Source of the DNA: Bacteroidota bacterium
GTDB taxonomy: Bacteria; Bacteroidota; Bacteroidia; B-17B0; B-17BO
Direction of reading: 5' to 3'
NCBI GenBank assembly: GCA_025356715.1
Contig: JANXRU010000313.1
Coordinates: forward strand, 1 to 29,195
Length of the DNA stretch: 29,195 nt
In this document: positions 1 to 7,780 of the stretch, piece by piece
Layout of the letters: the number at the start of each line of letters is the position of its first letter
Position numbering within the stretch: the stretch's first letter is position 1
The notes under the pieces: model-generated
Told to the model about the DNA's origin: nothing
The model's input: the letters and a program-made list of their open reading frames with translations, nothing else
Database searches by the model: none
Position numbers and translations under genes: made by a program

Positions 1-81
1 GTCGGCTACTATCTCGAAAAATTTAACGAATTGCGAAGCACTCACATACACAAATTAATAACAGTAATAAAAAGTGTGTAA
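1..81 (+). CDS. Possible C-terminal tail of an upstream gene (partial)
   Basis: Frame 1 is open from the window edge for 26 codons and ends in TAA at 79-81, about 60 bases before crtI. The tail is rich in basic and hydrophobic residues. A MerR-type regulator or a sigma factor often precedes crtI in Bacteroidota carotenoid operons, so this could be such an end, but 26 codons are too few to recognise a family and the open frame may be chance. The other two forward frames close earlier, at bases 55-57 and 24. Confidence 0.25.
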   Translation, partial: VGYYLEKFNELRSTHIHKLITVIKSV

Positions 82-141
82 TTTGTAGCCAAAAAGACGT
101 ATAACAAAATTATTAGATAAATTTAAAAGAGGCTCTAAGTA

Positions 142-1614
142 ATGGAAAAAAAAGTTACAATTATCGGTTCTGGTTTCTCTGGTTTATCAGCGGCCTGCTA
201 TTTAGCAAAGCAAGGTTATGATGTAACCGTACTCGAAAAACATTCTACTGTGGGCGGAAGAGCTCGCCAATTTTAACAACAGGGTTTTGTATATGACATG
301 GGACCAAGCTGGTATTGGATGCCTGATATTTTTGAAAAATTCTTCGCCGATTTTGGTAAAAAAGTATCTGATTATTACGAATTAGAACGTTTATCGCCAT
401 CATACTGTATCTATTTTGAAGATGGGCCTATTGATATTCCTAGCGACATCAACGAAATGTACGCTCTGTTTGAATCCTTAGAAAAAGGAAGTGCAGAAAA
501 ACTAAAACAATTTTTAAAAGAAGCCGAATACAAATATCAAATTGGCATGAATGACTTGGTATATAAGCCAGGCCTATCGTTAACTGAATTTATGAATGTT
601 CGTTTTTTTAAAGGCATTTTTAAATTAGATGTTTTTAAATCCATCGCGTCTCATATTCGTAAATCCTTTACCAATCCTAAGCTCATCCAATTATTAGAAT
701 TTCCTGTTTTATTTTTAGGAGCATTGCCCGAAAACACTCCCGCCTTGTACAGTTTAATGAATTACTCAGATATTGTTGGCGGTACCTGGTATCCAAAGGG
801 TGGTATGACTAGCGTTGTAAAAGGGATGCATAAACTAGCCATAGAGTTAGGTGTGAAATTTGAGTTAAATGCCGACGTGTCTAAAATAGAAGTAGAAGGT
901 AACTTAGCCAAACAAATTAACACACAAGCCAAACATACCAATTTCGACGTCGTTGTTTCTAGCGCCGATTATCATTTTACTGAACAAACCTTATTAGATA
1001 AACCATATCGCAATTACTCCGAAAAGTATTGGCAAACGCGCAAAATGGCGCCATCGAGTTTAATATTTTATTTAGGAGTCAATAAAAAATTGCCAAATTT
1101 ATTACACCATAGTTTATTTTTTGATGAAGATTTTAACTTACATGCTCAGGAAATATATACTACTCCGAAATGGCCAACCAAGCCCCTTATTTATTTAAGT
1201 TCAACGTCGCAAACAGATGCACACACAGCACCCGAAGGTTGTGAGAACTTATTTATATTAATCCCAATTGCCCCCGATTTAAAGGAAGATAAAGCTACGA
1301 TTGATCATTATTTTGATTTGGTTATCAAACGTATTGAAAAACATATAAGGGTATCTTTCAAAGACAATATTATTTTTAGAAGAGATTATGCGGGTAGCGA
1401 TTTCCTGAAAGATTACAACTCTTTTAGAGGCAATGCTTATGGGTTGGCTAATACCCTAAGTCAAACAGCTATTTTAAAACCTAAATTAAAAAACAACAAA
1501 GTAAAAAATTTATTTTATACAGGACAGTTAACGGTGCCAGGGCCTGGCGTGCCACCTTGTTTAATTTCAGGGAAATTGGTGGCAGAGCAGGTAACCAAGT
1601 ATTTTAATAAATAG
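142..1614 (+). pseudogene. crtI: Phytoene desaturase crtI interrupted by an in-frame stop
   Basis: Carotenoid-type desaturase that would convert phytoene to lycopene using FAD. The true start is the ATG at 142: it opens directly into the dinucleotide-binding motif (GSGFSGLSAA, residues 9-18) and the GGRA turn typical of this family. The frame is then stopped by TAA at 274-276, codon 45. It continues in the same frame for 445 more codons through the conserved DMGPSWYWMPD block to a normal C-terminus with the GPGVPPCLISGKL signature, ending at 1614. Read through, the protein is 490 residues, the usual length. The ATG at 298 gives 438 residues but lacks the FAD-binding fold, so a restart is unlikely to be active. 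One base change (for example CAA or AAA to TAA) explains the break. The next gene, crtB, supports the assignment. The stop may be a real mutation or a sequence error. Confidence 0.88.
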
Positions 1615-1680
1615 TAATATAACTAGTAAACGTAAAAGATTGAGCATCTTTAATGTTGATGGATACAAGAGCGTGGGGCT

Positions 1681-1820
1681 GTCAAAAATGCGAGCAGAGT
1701 TGCGGTGAAACGAGAATTCAAAGATTTAGCGGTAGCGTAAAATCTGTAGAATTCCGTGAGGAGCGTGGAGCATATTTTTGACTTGATTTTTTGTTTCTTT
1801 TTCATCTAAGGAAAAAGATA
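1681..1820. repeat. Palindromic REP-like element between crtI and crtB
   Basis: This lies in the 334-base gap between crtI and crtB. The outer arms are GTCAAAAATGC at 1681-1691 and its near-complement at 1770-1782. Inside are two EcoRI-like GAATTC copies at 1714-1719 and 1749-1754, and arms AGATTT (1722-1727) and AAATCT (1740-1745) around a GC-richer loop. A second hairpin follows: TTTCTTTTTC at 1794-1803 pairs with 1811-1820 with one mismatch. Its base composition differs from the AT-rich flanks. I recall similar palindromes with a Lys/Phe-codon-like hairpin dispersed in Bacteroidota genomes, but that is memory and not a search. Nothing supportable is seen from 1821 to 1948. Confidence 0.55.
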
Positions 1821-1948
1821 TAAATAAAAAAATACCAAAACAGAAAAAACCACTTATTTCATATTCTCCTAAACAAAAAGATATACTTAGTTGTTTTACT
1901 ATCAATAATAAAACATAAAAAATTATTATATTAGCATTTCCATAAACC

Positions 1949-2785
1949 ATGAAACAACTATTTGATACAGTTAGTCTTAAAGCCAGTAAAATGGTTACGA
2001 ATAGCTATAGCACCTCATTTTCCTTGGGTATCAAGTTTTTGGATAAGCAATTTCATTATCCTATATACAGTATTTATGGTTTTGTGCGTTTTGCGGACGA
2101 AATTGTAGATAGTTTCCATGATTATAACAAAGAAGAACTTTTGGCTGAATTTAAAGTGGAAACCTATAAATCCATTGAAAGAGGTATTAGCTTAAATCCT
2201 ATTTTAAATAGCTTTCAAAAAGTAGTAAATGATTATAAAATTGATTTAACCCTAATTGAAACTTTTTTGAAAAGCATGGAAATGGACTTAGATAAAAAGG
2301 AGTACGATGCGGAAGGTTATAAAAATTACATTTTAGGTTGTGCTGAAGTTGTTGGTTTAATGTGCTTAAAAGTATTTGTTAAAGGCAATCAACAAACGTA
2401 TGAGAAATTGACGCCTTATGCCATGGCATTAGGTTCCGCTTTTCAAAAAATAAATTTCTTACGCGATTTACATGCTGATTATTTAGGTATGGGACGAGTC
2501 TATTTTCCTAATGTAGAGCTTTCTGAACTCACAGAAGAAACTAAAATAGCTTTAGAAAAAGATATAGAATTAGATTTTAATAAAGGTTTGGAAGGCATTA
2601 AACTATTGCCAAAAAACTCTCGCTTTGGTGTTTATGTAGCGTATATTTATTACCGAAAATTATTAAATAAAATACAATCTCTGCATCCTAATCGTATTTT
2701 AGAAGAACGAATTAGTATTCCAAACACACAAAAAATAGCTTTGTTTGCTAGTTCATACGTGCGCCATAGCCTTAATTTATTATAG
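1949..2785 (+). CDS. crtB: Phytoene synthase CrtB
   Basis: Condenses two geranylgeranyl diphosphates head to head to give phytoene, the first committed carotenoid step, at the cytoplasmic face. Both Asp-rich substrate-Mg sites of the squalene/phytoene synthase family are intact: DEIVD at residues 50-54, following the GFVRFAD block, and NFLRDLHAD at 169-177, followed by a GRVYFP segment. The length of 278 residues is normal. The start at 1949 fits the conserved N-terminus (residues 16-25, VTNSYSTSFS). It lies 334 bases after crtI, so the usual tight crtI-crtB coupling is interrupted by the palindromic element. No crtZ or crtY follows here. With crtI broken, an intact crtB would leave phytoene as the end product unless another desaturase exists. 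Confidence 0.93.
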   Translation: MKQLFDTVSLKASKMVTNSYSTSFSLGIKFLDKQFHYPIYSIYGFVRFADEIVDSFHDYNKEELLAEFKVETYKSIERGISLNPILNSFQKVVNDYKIDLTLIETFLKSMEMDLDKKEYDAEGYKNYILGCAEVVGLMCLKVFVKGNQQTYEKLTPYAMALGSAFQKINFLRDLHADYLGMGRVYFPNVELSELTEETKIALEKDIELDFNKGLEGIKLLPKNSRFGVYVAYIYYRKLLNKIQSLHPNRILEERISIPNTQKIALFASSYVRHSLNLL

Positions 2786-2821
2786 TTTTAAAAAATAATT
2801 TTATTTTTACATTTAAATGAA

Positions 2822-2960
2822 TAGCTTTGTGCCGATGAAAATTTCTAACGTTGCCTTATTTTATTATTATTCTGATTCAAACTTGAATCGGAGTTAATTT
2901 TTATATACCACATAAAAAATTTAACCAAAACCCGATTCGTTACGAGTCGGGTTTTTTATT
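2822..2960 (+). promoter_or_regulatory. Tyr/Phe-codon transcription attenuator of the hydroxylase gene
   Basis: A promoter -7 box (TAGCTTTG, 2822-2829) sits just before a 20-codon leader ORF (2835-2897) that contains Leu-Phe-Tyr-Tyr-Tyr. Four RNA segments follow: segment 1 at 2871-2880, segment 2 at 2883-2892, segment 3 at 2930-2939 and segment 4 at 2943-2952. Segments 1 and 2 pair (10 bp with one G-U). Segments 2 and 3 pair (GAATCGG 2885-2891 with CCGATTC 2932-2938). Segments 3 and 4 form a 10-bp terminator stem (one G-U, loop TTA) followed by a T-run to 2960. This is the classical 1:2, 2:3, 3:4 layout. Stalling at the Tyr codons (2862-2870) would cover segment 1 and favour the 2:3 antiterminator. 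Ribosome release at 2897 would cover segment 2 and permit termination. Induction of a Tyr-making enzyme by Tyr shortage is logical. Confidence 0.85.
2835..2897 (+). CDS. Leader peptide with Phe-Tyr-Tyr-Tyr codons
   Basis: A 20-codon ORF from ATG 2835 to TAA 2895-2897. Codons 8-12 read Leu-Phe-Tyr-Tyr-Tyr, with the three TAT codons at 2862-2870. The peptide itself probably has no function: its translation would sense charged tRNA-Tyr (and one tRNA-Phe) for the attenuator that contains it. The predicted transcription start, a few bases after the -7 box at 2822-2829, falls at or next to the ATG, so it may be translated leaderless. Its end overlaps hairpin segments 1 and 2. Confidence 0.78.
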   Translation: MKISNVALFYYYSDSNLNRS

Positions 2961-2995
2961 TGCCAAAAAATCAATAAAAATCAAAACAAAAAACA

Positions 2996-3727
2996 ATGAA
3001 ACAGAACATGAACGGCTACACTGCCACCGACAAATGGGTTTGGGAAACACTATTCTCGCGACAAGCTAAACAATTAAAACACTATGCCTGTAAAGCTTAT
3101 TTGGACTGTCTTGAAGAAATGAGTCCGGTTTTAAATAAGGATACTATTCCGGATTTTGAAAAAATAAATGACTGGTTTGAATCTCAAACAGATTGGAAAA
3201 TAACAGTGGTAAAAGGATTAATTCCGGTAGATGATTTTTTTGAATTATTAGCAAATAAACAATTTTGCTCATCCACTTGGTTAAGAAGCCCTGATAGTTT
3301 AGATTATTTGGAAGAGCCAGATATGTTTCATGATATTTTTGGCCATATACCTTTACTAGCTAATACAACGTTTTCCAATTTTGCACAAGAGTTTGGGAAG
3401 TTAGGTGTAAAGTTAAAAGCTAACACGGAAGCCGTAATAGCTTTGCAACGCCTATACTGGTATACGATTGAGTTTGGTTTAATAAAGGAAGAAACACTTA
3501 AAATTTATGGAGCTGGTATTATTTCTTCATTTGGCGAAACAAGTCGATCTGTTTCGTTAGACGTAAAACATACTGCATTTGAAATTTCTGATGTGTTAAA
3601 TAAAACATTTAGAACGGATATTATGCAAGAGGAATACGTTGTGGTTGAATCTTTAGAGCAATTAATGGCTTCTGTCAAAATAATGGCTATTCATCTTGAA
3701 AATGAGCCAATAGACAGTTTAATGTGA
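2996..3727 (+). CDS. phhA: Phenylalanine 4-hydroxylase (monomeric bacterial type)
   Basis: Tetrahydropterin- and iron-dependent hydroxylase that converts phenylalanine to tyrosine in the cytoplasm. The iron ligands are visible: His112 and His117 in the EEPDMFHDIFGHIPLL block and Glu159 in YWYTIEFGL. At 243 residues it is the short catalytic-domain-only bacterial form with no ACT regulatory domain. A start at Met5 (3008) is also possible. It stands alone between two terminators. The upstream one is conditional, being the attenuator at 2930-2960, so expression probably depends on Tyr-tRNA charging. Tryptophan or tyrosine hydroxylase is much less likely in this lineage. Confidence 0.93.
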   Translation: MKQNMNGYTATDKWVWETLFSRQAKQLKHYACKAYLDCLEEMSPVLNKDTIPDFEKINDWFESQTDWKITVVKGLIPVDDFFELLANKQFCSSTWLRSPDSLDYLEEPDMFHDIFGHIPLLANTTFSNFAQEFGKLGVKLKANTEAVIALQRLYWYTIEFGLIKEETLKIYGAGIISSFGETSRSVSLDVKHTAFEISDVLNKTFRTDIMQEEYVVVESLEQLMASVKIMAIHLENEPIDSLM

Positions 3728-3750
3728 TCAAACATATTCTGTTAAACTAA

Positions 3751-3787
3751 AAAATCCCATTTACAAACTTGTAAATGGGATTTTTTT
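3751..3787. terminator. Bidirectional terminator
   Basis: A perfect 16-bp stem (3751-3766 with 3769-3784) flanked by an A-run on the left and a T-run on the right. It lies between the convergent hydroxylase gene (+) and the outer-membrane protein gene (-), and should end transcription from both sides. Confidence 0.92.
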
Positions 3788-3805
3788 AAATGGAGTAGTT
3801 AACTA

Positions 3806-4669
3806 CTAAAATAAAACACCAATATTTATTTGAACACCATCACTATATCCGCTTTGCTTAGATATTGGAGCCCCACCTTTTGTGTTAATATTCGTTTTTA
3901 TGTTATCAATAATGTAGCTTGAAGTAGGTGTATATTGATTGATAAAGCCTCTAATGTAATTTACACTAACAAATAGAGAAGTAGAACCAGAAATATTATA
4001 CTCTGCTCCAATACCAACGTTTAACGCTAAATTGATAGGAACAATATCTCCAGAAGGACGCATATCAGAAATCGTACTTACGCCTGCCGATTCGTAAGTA
4101 TTATTTGACGAATTGAATACCAATTGAGTAACATTATCTGCTGCTCTAAATTTGGATTGCACAGCTATGTTTCCACCGAACACACCAAAATACTTAAACC
4201 CGCCGATGTCTTTTGTCATTAATTTTAATAAAACAGGAAGCGTGATATATGTTATTTTAATCGTTCTACTATTTAATTCATAAAAATTAGTTCCATCATT
4301 ATTTGAACTATTAATGCCTTGAGCATCTTTATTAAAATCCAACGTTTTGGAATTAACATATGCCGAATTGTCTTTATTAAAAGCAACACCTTGACCCGCT
4401 TTGTATATTTGAGACCCTCCTAAAAAATCGCCACCAATACCTGTAACAAAAGAAGCTGTATTACTTATTTTAAATTCTAATTGCAAGCCAAAGCCAAAGC
4501 CAAATTTAACACCATTACTCGTCATATTTTTAGAGTCATCGCTTCTTAACCAAGTAGGAGTAGGAGTTATCTTTAATCCAAAGCGTACTTTTTTATCAGA
4601 AGCATCTTGAGCAAACATTACATTAGCTAACAATACGATACTCGAAACTAAAACTAAAATCTTTTTCAT
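3806..4669 (-). CDS. PorT-like outer-membrane beta-barrel protein
   Basis: The 287-residue protein has a clear Sec signal peptide cut near residue 20 (VMFAQ, then DASDKK). Amphipathic strands with alternating Gly and aromatic residues follow, for example GFGFGLQLEFKI and FVTGIGGDFLGG, and it ends in a strand finishing VQINIGVLF with a terminal Phe, as barrel-assembly substrates do. It resembles the broad PorT/OMP_b-brl_2 family of Bacteroidota small porin-like proteins. It is not placed with T9SS genes, so it should not be called PorT itself. A polar low-complexity loop rich in Asn, Ser and Asp (about residues 95-130) suggests a long surface loop. It diverges from gldB across 52 bases with no strong promoter box seen. 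Confidence 0.75.
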   Translation of the reverse strand: MKKILVLVSSIVLLANVMFAQDASDKKVRFGLKITPTPTWLRSDDSKNMTSNGVKFGFGFGLQLEFKISNTASFVTGIGGDFLGGSQIYKAGQGVAFNKDNSAYVNSKTLDFNKDAQGINSSNNDGTNFYELNSRTIKITYITLPVLLKLMTKDIGGFKYFGVFGGNIAVQSKFRAADNVTQLVFNSSNNTYESAGVSTISDMRPSGDIVPINLALNVGIGAEYNISGSTSLFVSVNYIRGFINQYTPTSSYIIDNIKTNINTKGGAPISKQSGYSDGVQINIGVLF

Positions 4670-4721
4670 TTATTTGTTTTTTTTATAATTTAACATGGTA
4701 AAATTACTATAATTAATCCAT

Positions 4722-5744
4722 ATGAAGTCTATTTTAAATCTTACAATCCTTTTTTTAACAGTTATTTTTTTAACAGGCTGTGAACATAGTCAAACCCATA
4801 TAGACACAAGTGAAATTGCTTTGGAGCCTATTGTGATTAAGCGTTTAGATAAAGATATATTTTCTTTAACTCCCGAAAATATCAATACAAAAACATTAGA
4901 ACTCCAAAAAAAATACAATACGTTTTATTTGCGCTTTGTAGCGTCTATATTAAATAATGGAGGCGTTAATGATTCATTATATTCTCAAAGCCTTTTGAAG
5001 TTTATAAACGACAAAGAAATGAACGCCGCTTATAAAGATGTAGAGAAAACGTTTTCAGATAATGATGTAGAGTTAATAGGAGATGAGCTAACAGAGGCTG
5101 TTAAACGATTCAAAGTTTTTTTTCCTAAACGAAAAACTCCTAAACAATTTGTAACCTTTATGAGTGGCTTTAATTATAATGTGGTTTATACAGACTCAAC
5201 CTTAGCAATAGGGTTGGATATGTATTTAGGGAAAGCTAATCCTTTTTATAGCATGTTACAATTTCCTAAATTCAAAGCAAATACGATGAACAAAGAGAAT
5301 GTTTTAGCTGATGCCGTTAGAGGTTGGATAATCACTGAATTTGACAATGCCGAACCAACCAATAATTTATTATACCACATGATGTTTTACGGTAAATTAT
5401 TTTATGTAACGGATGCAATTATACCAGAGGTAAACGACTCTTTGAAATTAGGATATTCTGGTGCTCAAATGACTTACTGCAAAACTTACGAAAAAAACTT
5501 ATGGGGATTTTTTGCTAAGGATAATAAATTGTACGAAAACGATTTGAAAATAATATCAGAATATACTACTGATGGCCCGTTTACTGGATCAATTAGTAAA
5601 GAGTGTCCGCCTCGTATTGCGATGTGGTTGGGTTGGCAAATTGTGAAATCATACATGGAACATAATCCAAAAGTAACGTTGGAAGAGTTAATGAATGAAA
5701 AAGATCCACAGAAAATTTTAGCAAAATCGAAATACAAACCGTAA
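4722..5744 (+). CDS. gldB: Gliding motility lipoprotein GldB
   Basis: Lipoprotein required for gliding in Flavobacterium and widely conserved in Bacteroidota, including non-gliders; its exact role is unclear. The signal peptide ends in a lipobox LTGC with Cys20 as the lipidated residue. Family features are the IVIKRLDKDIF block soon after the Cys, the central RGWI segment, and the C-terminal CPPRIAMWLGWQIVKSYM block followed by DPQKILAKSKYKP, which ends the protein. The length of 340 residues is typical. It is followed after 61 bases by the SprT-like gene in the same direction, which could be co-transcribed. Other gld genes are not in the window, so gliding itself cannot be inferred. Confidence 0.92.
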   Translation: MKSILNLTILFLTVIFLTGCEHSQTHIDTSEIALEPIVIKRLDKDIFSLTPENINTKTLELQKKYNTFYLRFVASILNNGGVNDSLYSQSLLKFINDKEMNAAYKDVEKTFSDNDVELIGDELTEAVKRFKVFFPKRKTPKQFVTFMSGFNYNVVYTDSTLAIGLDMYLGKANPFYSMLQFPKFKANTMNKENVLADAVRGWIITEFDNAEPTNNLLYHMMFYGKLFYVTDAIIPEVNDSLKLGYSGAQMTYCKTYEKNLWGFFAKDNKLYENDLKIISEYTTDGPFTGSISKECPPRIAMWLGWQIVKSYMEHNPKVTLEELMNEKDPQKILAKSKYKP

Positions 5745-5805
5745 ATGAGATTAAAGCAGCAAGATATAAGTATCAATAAAAAAAGTTAGTAAATAACTCA
5801 CTAAA

Positions 5806-6441
5806 ATGCCAAGAACGGAGCAAATACAGCGCAATTCGGAGATATTGAAAAAATATATTCCAGAATTTGCTGTGCCTACTATTGCCATTTGGATTATTGA
5901 ATTTGATTTTAAATTAAAAATAACTAAAGAGCGCTCTACTAAATTAGGCGACTATTCATCGCCACGCGATGGCTTAAACCATACCATTACCATCAATCAT
6001 AATTTAAATCAGTATTCGTTTTTTGTCACTCTGGTGCATGAGATAGCACATTTAAAAACTTTTTTGGCACATAAAAATAGAGTGAATCCTCACGGTGAAG
6101 AATGGAAGCAATCGTTTAGAGATTTGATGTATCCGTTTTTAAATACAGATGATTTGCCTTTGGATATTTTATATGCTCTTCGTAAATACCTTCAAAATCC
6201 AGCAGCGGCAAGTTGTAGTGATGTGACGTTGATGCGTACTTTAAAATTATATGATACCGATACATCTAATGCACATTTAATATTATTGGAACATTTACCC
6301 TATCGCTCTCATTTTATTTTTAATGGTGACCGTATTTTTGAAAAAGGCGAAAAGCTGCGTAAACGTTTCCGTTGCAAGGAAATAAACACAGGCTCTGTGT
6401 ATTTATTTAGCCCTTTAGCAGAGGTGGAGGCGGTTGGGTAA
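5806..6441 (+). CDS. SprT-like zinc metalloprotease
   Basis: Cytoplasmic protein of 211 residues with the SprT zinc-peptidase core: HEIAH at residues 78-82 and a third His at 96 within HGEEWK. The N-terminal part has the segment leading into the metal site (TITINHNLNQYSFFVTLV) typical of the family. The C-terminal third carries a RFRCKEINTGSVYLF stretch, where many relatives have a Zn-ribbon-like tail; only two Cys are present overall, so no complete ribbon is visible. Eukaryotic relatives (Spartan) cut DNA-protein crosslinks; the bacterial substrate is not known to me. The gene follows gldB with the same orientation. Confidence 0.87.
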   Translation: MPRTEQIQRNSEILKKYIPEFAVPTIAIWIIEFDFKLKITKERSTKLGDYSSPRDGLNHTITINHNLNQYSFFVTLVHEIAHLKTFLAHKNRVNPHGEEWKQSFRDLMYPFLNTDDLPLDILYALRKYLQNPAAASCSDVTLMRTLKLYDTDTSNAHLILLEHLPYRSHFIFNGDRIFEKGEKLRKRFRCKEINTGSVYLFSPLAEVEAVG

Positions 6442-6565
6442 GTTTTTTTATGATGAAATAGCATGTTTGCCTAAACACATGCTGATATATCGGGACGGTA
6501 AACTATAAAATAATTTATGTGTGTTAGCCGAGCGTTAGAGCAACTATAGAATATAACGTTTTCAA

Positions 6566-6639
6566 TACAATGTTGCTATGCAATTGCAAAGAAAAAATTA
6601 AAAACGTTTCTACGTATTTGCAATTGCTTTGATGTCTGC
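6566..6639. repeat. Hairpin repeat copy A
   Basis: A 74-base copy of a sequence that recurs at 7205-7275. It contains inverted arms CAATTGCAAA (6581-6590) and TTTGCAATTG (6617-6626). The core between the arms begins with an A-rich stretch shared with copy B. It lies downstream of the small lipoprotein gene at 6681-7130, read on the minus strand. The rest of the 6442-6680 gap holds a short 7-bp hairpin (6460-6466 with 6477-6483) and GTTAG-containing motifs near 6513-6528 but no gene. The promoter seen in copy B is degraded here: the -7 position reads TATTGAAA on the minus strand. Confidence 0.8.
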
Positions 6640-6680
6640 ATGCAACGAACCTTAGCTATTAGGCGTTGGTTATTTTCATA

Positions 6681-7130
6681 TCAATATGGTCCTTTAATTA
6701 ATGTTTTGTCTAGCTGAAATGTAAAAGTGTCTGTTGTAAATTCATAAACTTTATAACTAATTTTCTCCTCTTCTCGCTCGTCAATCGAATTGCTTAGGAT
6801 TTTGTCTAGAATTATGCAACCTGATTCTTGGTCAATTTGCCAAGTTGATTCTTCGCTAGGGCTAAGAGCATTGCCGCACAACATAGATACCTTTTCTTTT
6901 CTGTCTAGCCAGTACCAATAAAATTCCTTATTTTTTTCAAAGCGAAACACACTACAACTGTCCATTTGTTTGGAAAGGCGAAACATAATAAATATTTTTG
7001 AATGGGGACTTAGTTTTATTACCCAGTCTCCTTCAATTCGTTTTTCGAGGTCTTTTGGAAAAGAGGAATTGTCTTTACAAGAAAACAATATAAGTGTCAG
7101 AATTACTATTGCATTTATGTGTCTTTTCAT
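6681..7130 (-). CDS. Small lipoprotein, uncharacterised
   Basis: A 149-residue protein with a signal peptide and a lipobox-like LFSC, lipid Cys18, so it is probably membrane-anchored in the envelope. The mature part has a GDWVIKL segment and alternating beta-type stretches (FRFEKNKEFYWYW, YKVYEFTTDTFTFQL) that resemble the lipocalin-like or META-type small lipoproteins of Bacteroidota, where a GxW near the N-terminus begins the barrel. I do not recognise a specific family. It ends with ...KGPY and TGA at 6681-6683. A good promoter lies in repeat copy B at 7199-7229. The gene is an island gene between hairpin repeats, and its closest neighbour at 7316 has the same orientation and arrangement. 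Confidence 0.75.
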   Translation of the reverse strand: MKRHINAIVILTLILFSCKDNSSFPKDLEKRIEGDWVIKLSPHSKIFIMFRLSKQMDSCSVFRFEKNKEFYWYWLDRKEKVSMLCGNALSPSEESTWQIDQESGCIILDKILSNSIDEREEEKISYKVYEFTTDTFTFQLDKTLIKGPY

Positions 7131-7198
7131 AACTTACGCCTAACGTTTCGCGGTTTGCTTCGGCCGTATTGGAACCGTTGTCTTCCGAAATGTTTAAA

Positions 7199-7229
7199 TA
7201 AAGATACAATGTTTCTAGGTAATTGCAAA
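7199..7229 (-). promoter_or_regulatory. Bacteroidota-type promoter inside repeat copy B
   Basis: On the minus strand this reads TTTG (7226-7229), a 19-base spacer, then TATCTTTA (7199-7206). That matches the TTTG / TAnnTTTG consensus with one mismatch. The predicted start is near 7192, about 60 bases before the ATG of the small lipoprotein gene at 7130. The -33 box is part of the inverted arm of the repeat, so the mobile-looking repeat brings the promoter. Confidence 0.65.
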
Positions 7230-7275
7230 GAAAAAATTAAAAACGTACCGCTTTTGCAATTGCTTTGATGTCTGC
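7205..7275. repeat. Hairpin repeat copy B
   Basis: A 71-base near-copy of 6566-6639, with the same order: TACAATGTT..., arms AATTGCAAA (7221-7229) and TTTGCAATT (7253-7261), then GATGTCTGC. The differences are a few substitutions and a short gap in the centre. Beside it lies a perfect 8-bp hairpin AGGCAACC-GTG-GGTTGCCT (7283-7301). On its other side the minus strand shows GTTAGGC at 7138-7144, just before the next ATG. Each copy follows a small minus-strand gene. Confidence 0.82.
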
Positions 7276-7315
7276 TAGGCTGAGGCAACCGTGGGTTGCC
7301 TGATGTGGCGAATAT

Positions 7316-7780
7316 TTAGTTGGTAAATAAACCGTCATACATTTTCAAAGTGTCTGGCTGTGTTACTTTATATTTCTCGAAGTCTTTTTTATTAATTAAT
7401 ATGTCATTGTTGTCTGCGTTATTGCTAATAACAATTAGCGGAAAGGTCTTATTAACTATGCTGTCAGCCTCAATATCACTTAGGTCGGCATATTTTTTTG
7501 TGCTAACGTGTACTTTATCGTCTAAGGTAAACACATACTCCAATGCTTTTTCTTCGGTATTTTCTTTTGTCCATTTTGTTACTTTTGCAGTTGTCATAAC
7601 TCCATATCGTCTTAGGTCCTTTTTACCGCTTAACCAATAAGAGAGAAGTATAATAGTTAGAATAATAAATGCAATTGCAATAAAACTTCTCGGCGGTCTA
7701 GTTAATGGTCTGCCGTCAATTGGATTTTCTATGTAGTTGTCGTCTTGAGCCATTGTAGGTAACTTGCTTATACCCGCCAT
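7316..7780 (-). CDS. Small single-span membrane protein, uncharacterised
   Basis: A 154-residue protein (or 145, if Met10 at 7753 is the start). Residues 1-32 are polar and Pro/Arg-rich, followed by one transmembrane helix (FIAIAFIILTIILLSYWL, about residues 33-50). A soluble part of about 100 residues follows, with a TTAKVTKWTKENTEEKALEYVFTL block. That layout resembles DUF3592-type proteins, in which a membrane helix precedes a small beta domain, but the match is loose. The upstream start overlaps a hairpin (CGCCAT 7775-7780 with ATGGCG 7784-7789), which makes the Met10 start attractive. It ends next to the 8-bp hairpin and repeat copy B. No function can be assigned. Confidence 0.65.
   Translation of the reverse strand: MAGISKLPTMAQDDNYIENPIDGRPLTRPPRSFIAIAFIILTIILLSYWLSGKKDLRRYGVMTTAKVTKWTKENTEEKALEYVFTLDDKVHVSTKKYADLSDIEADSIVNKTFPLIVISNNADNNDILINKKDFEKYKVTQPDTLKMYDGLFTN

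Noticed and set aside
274..276. Programmed stop-codon readthrough or an altered genetic code in crtI
   Set aside because: TAA ends many other genes in the window, and no recoding structure is seen after the stop; a point mutation or error is simpler.
298..1614. The 438-residue ORF as a complete shorter desaturase
   Set aside because: The in-frame sequence upstream from 142 encodes the FAD-binding motif of the same protein, interrupted only by one TAA; the ATG at 298 lies inside a conserved block.
7131..7315. A true attC site of an integron
   Set aside because: Only one good GTTAGGC core is visible, the second core word is imperfect and no integrase is in the window, so it is reported only as cassette-like.
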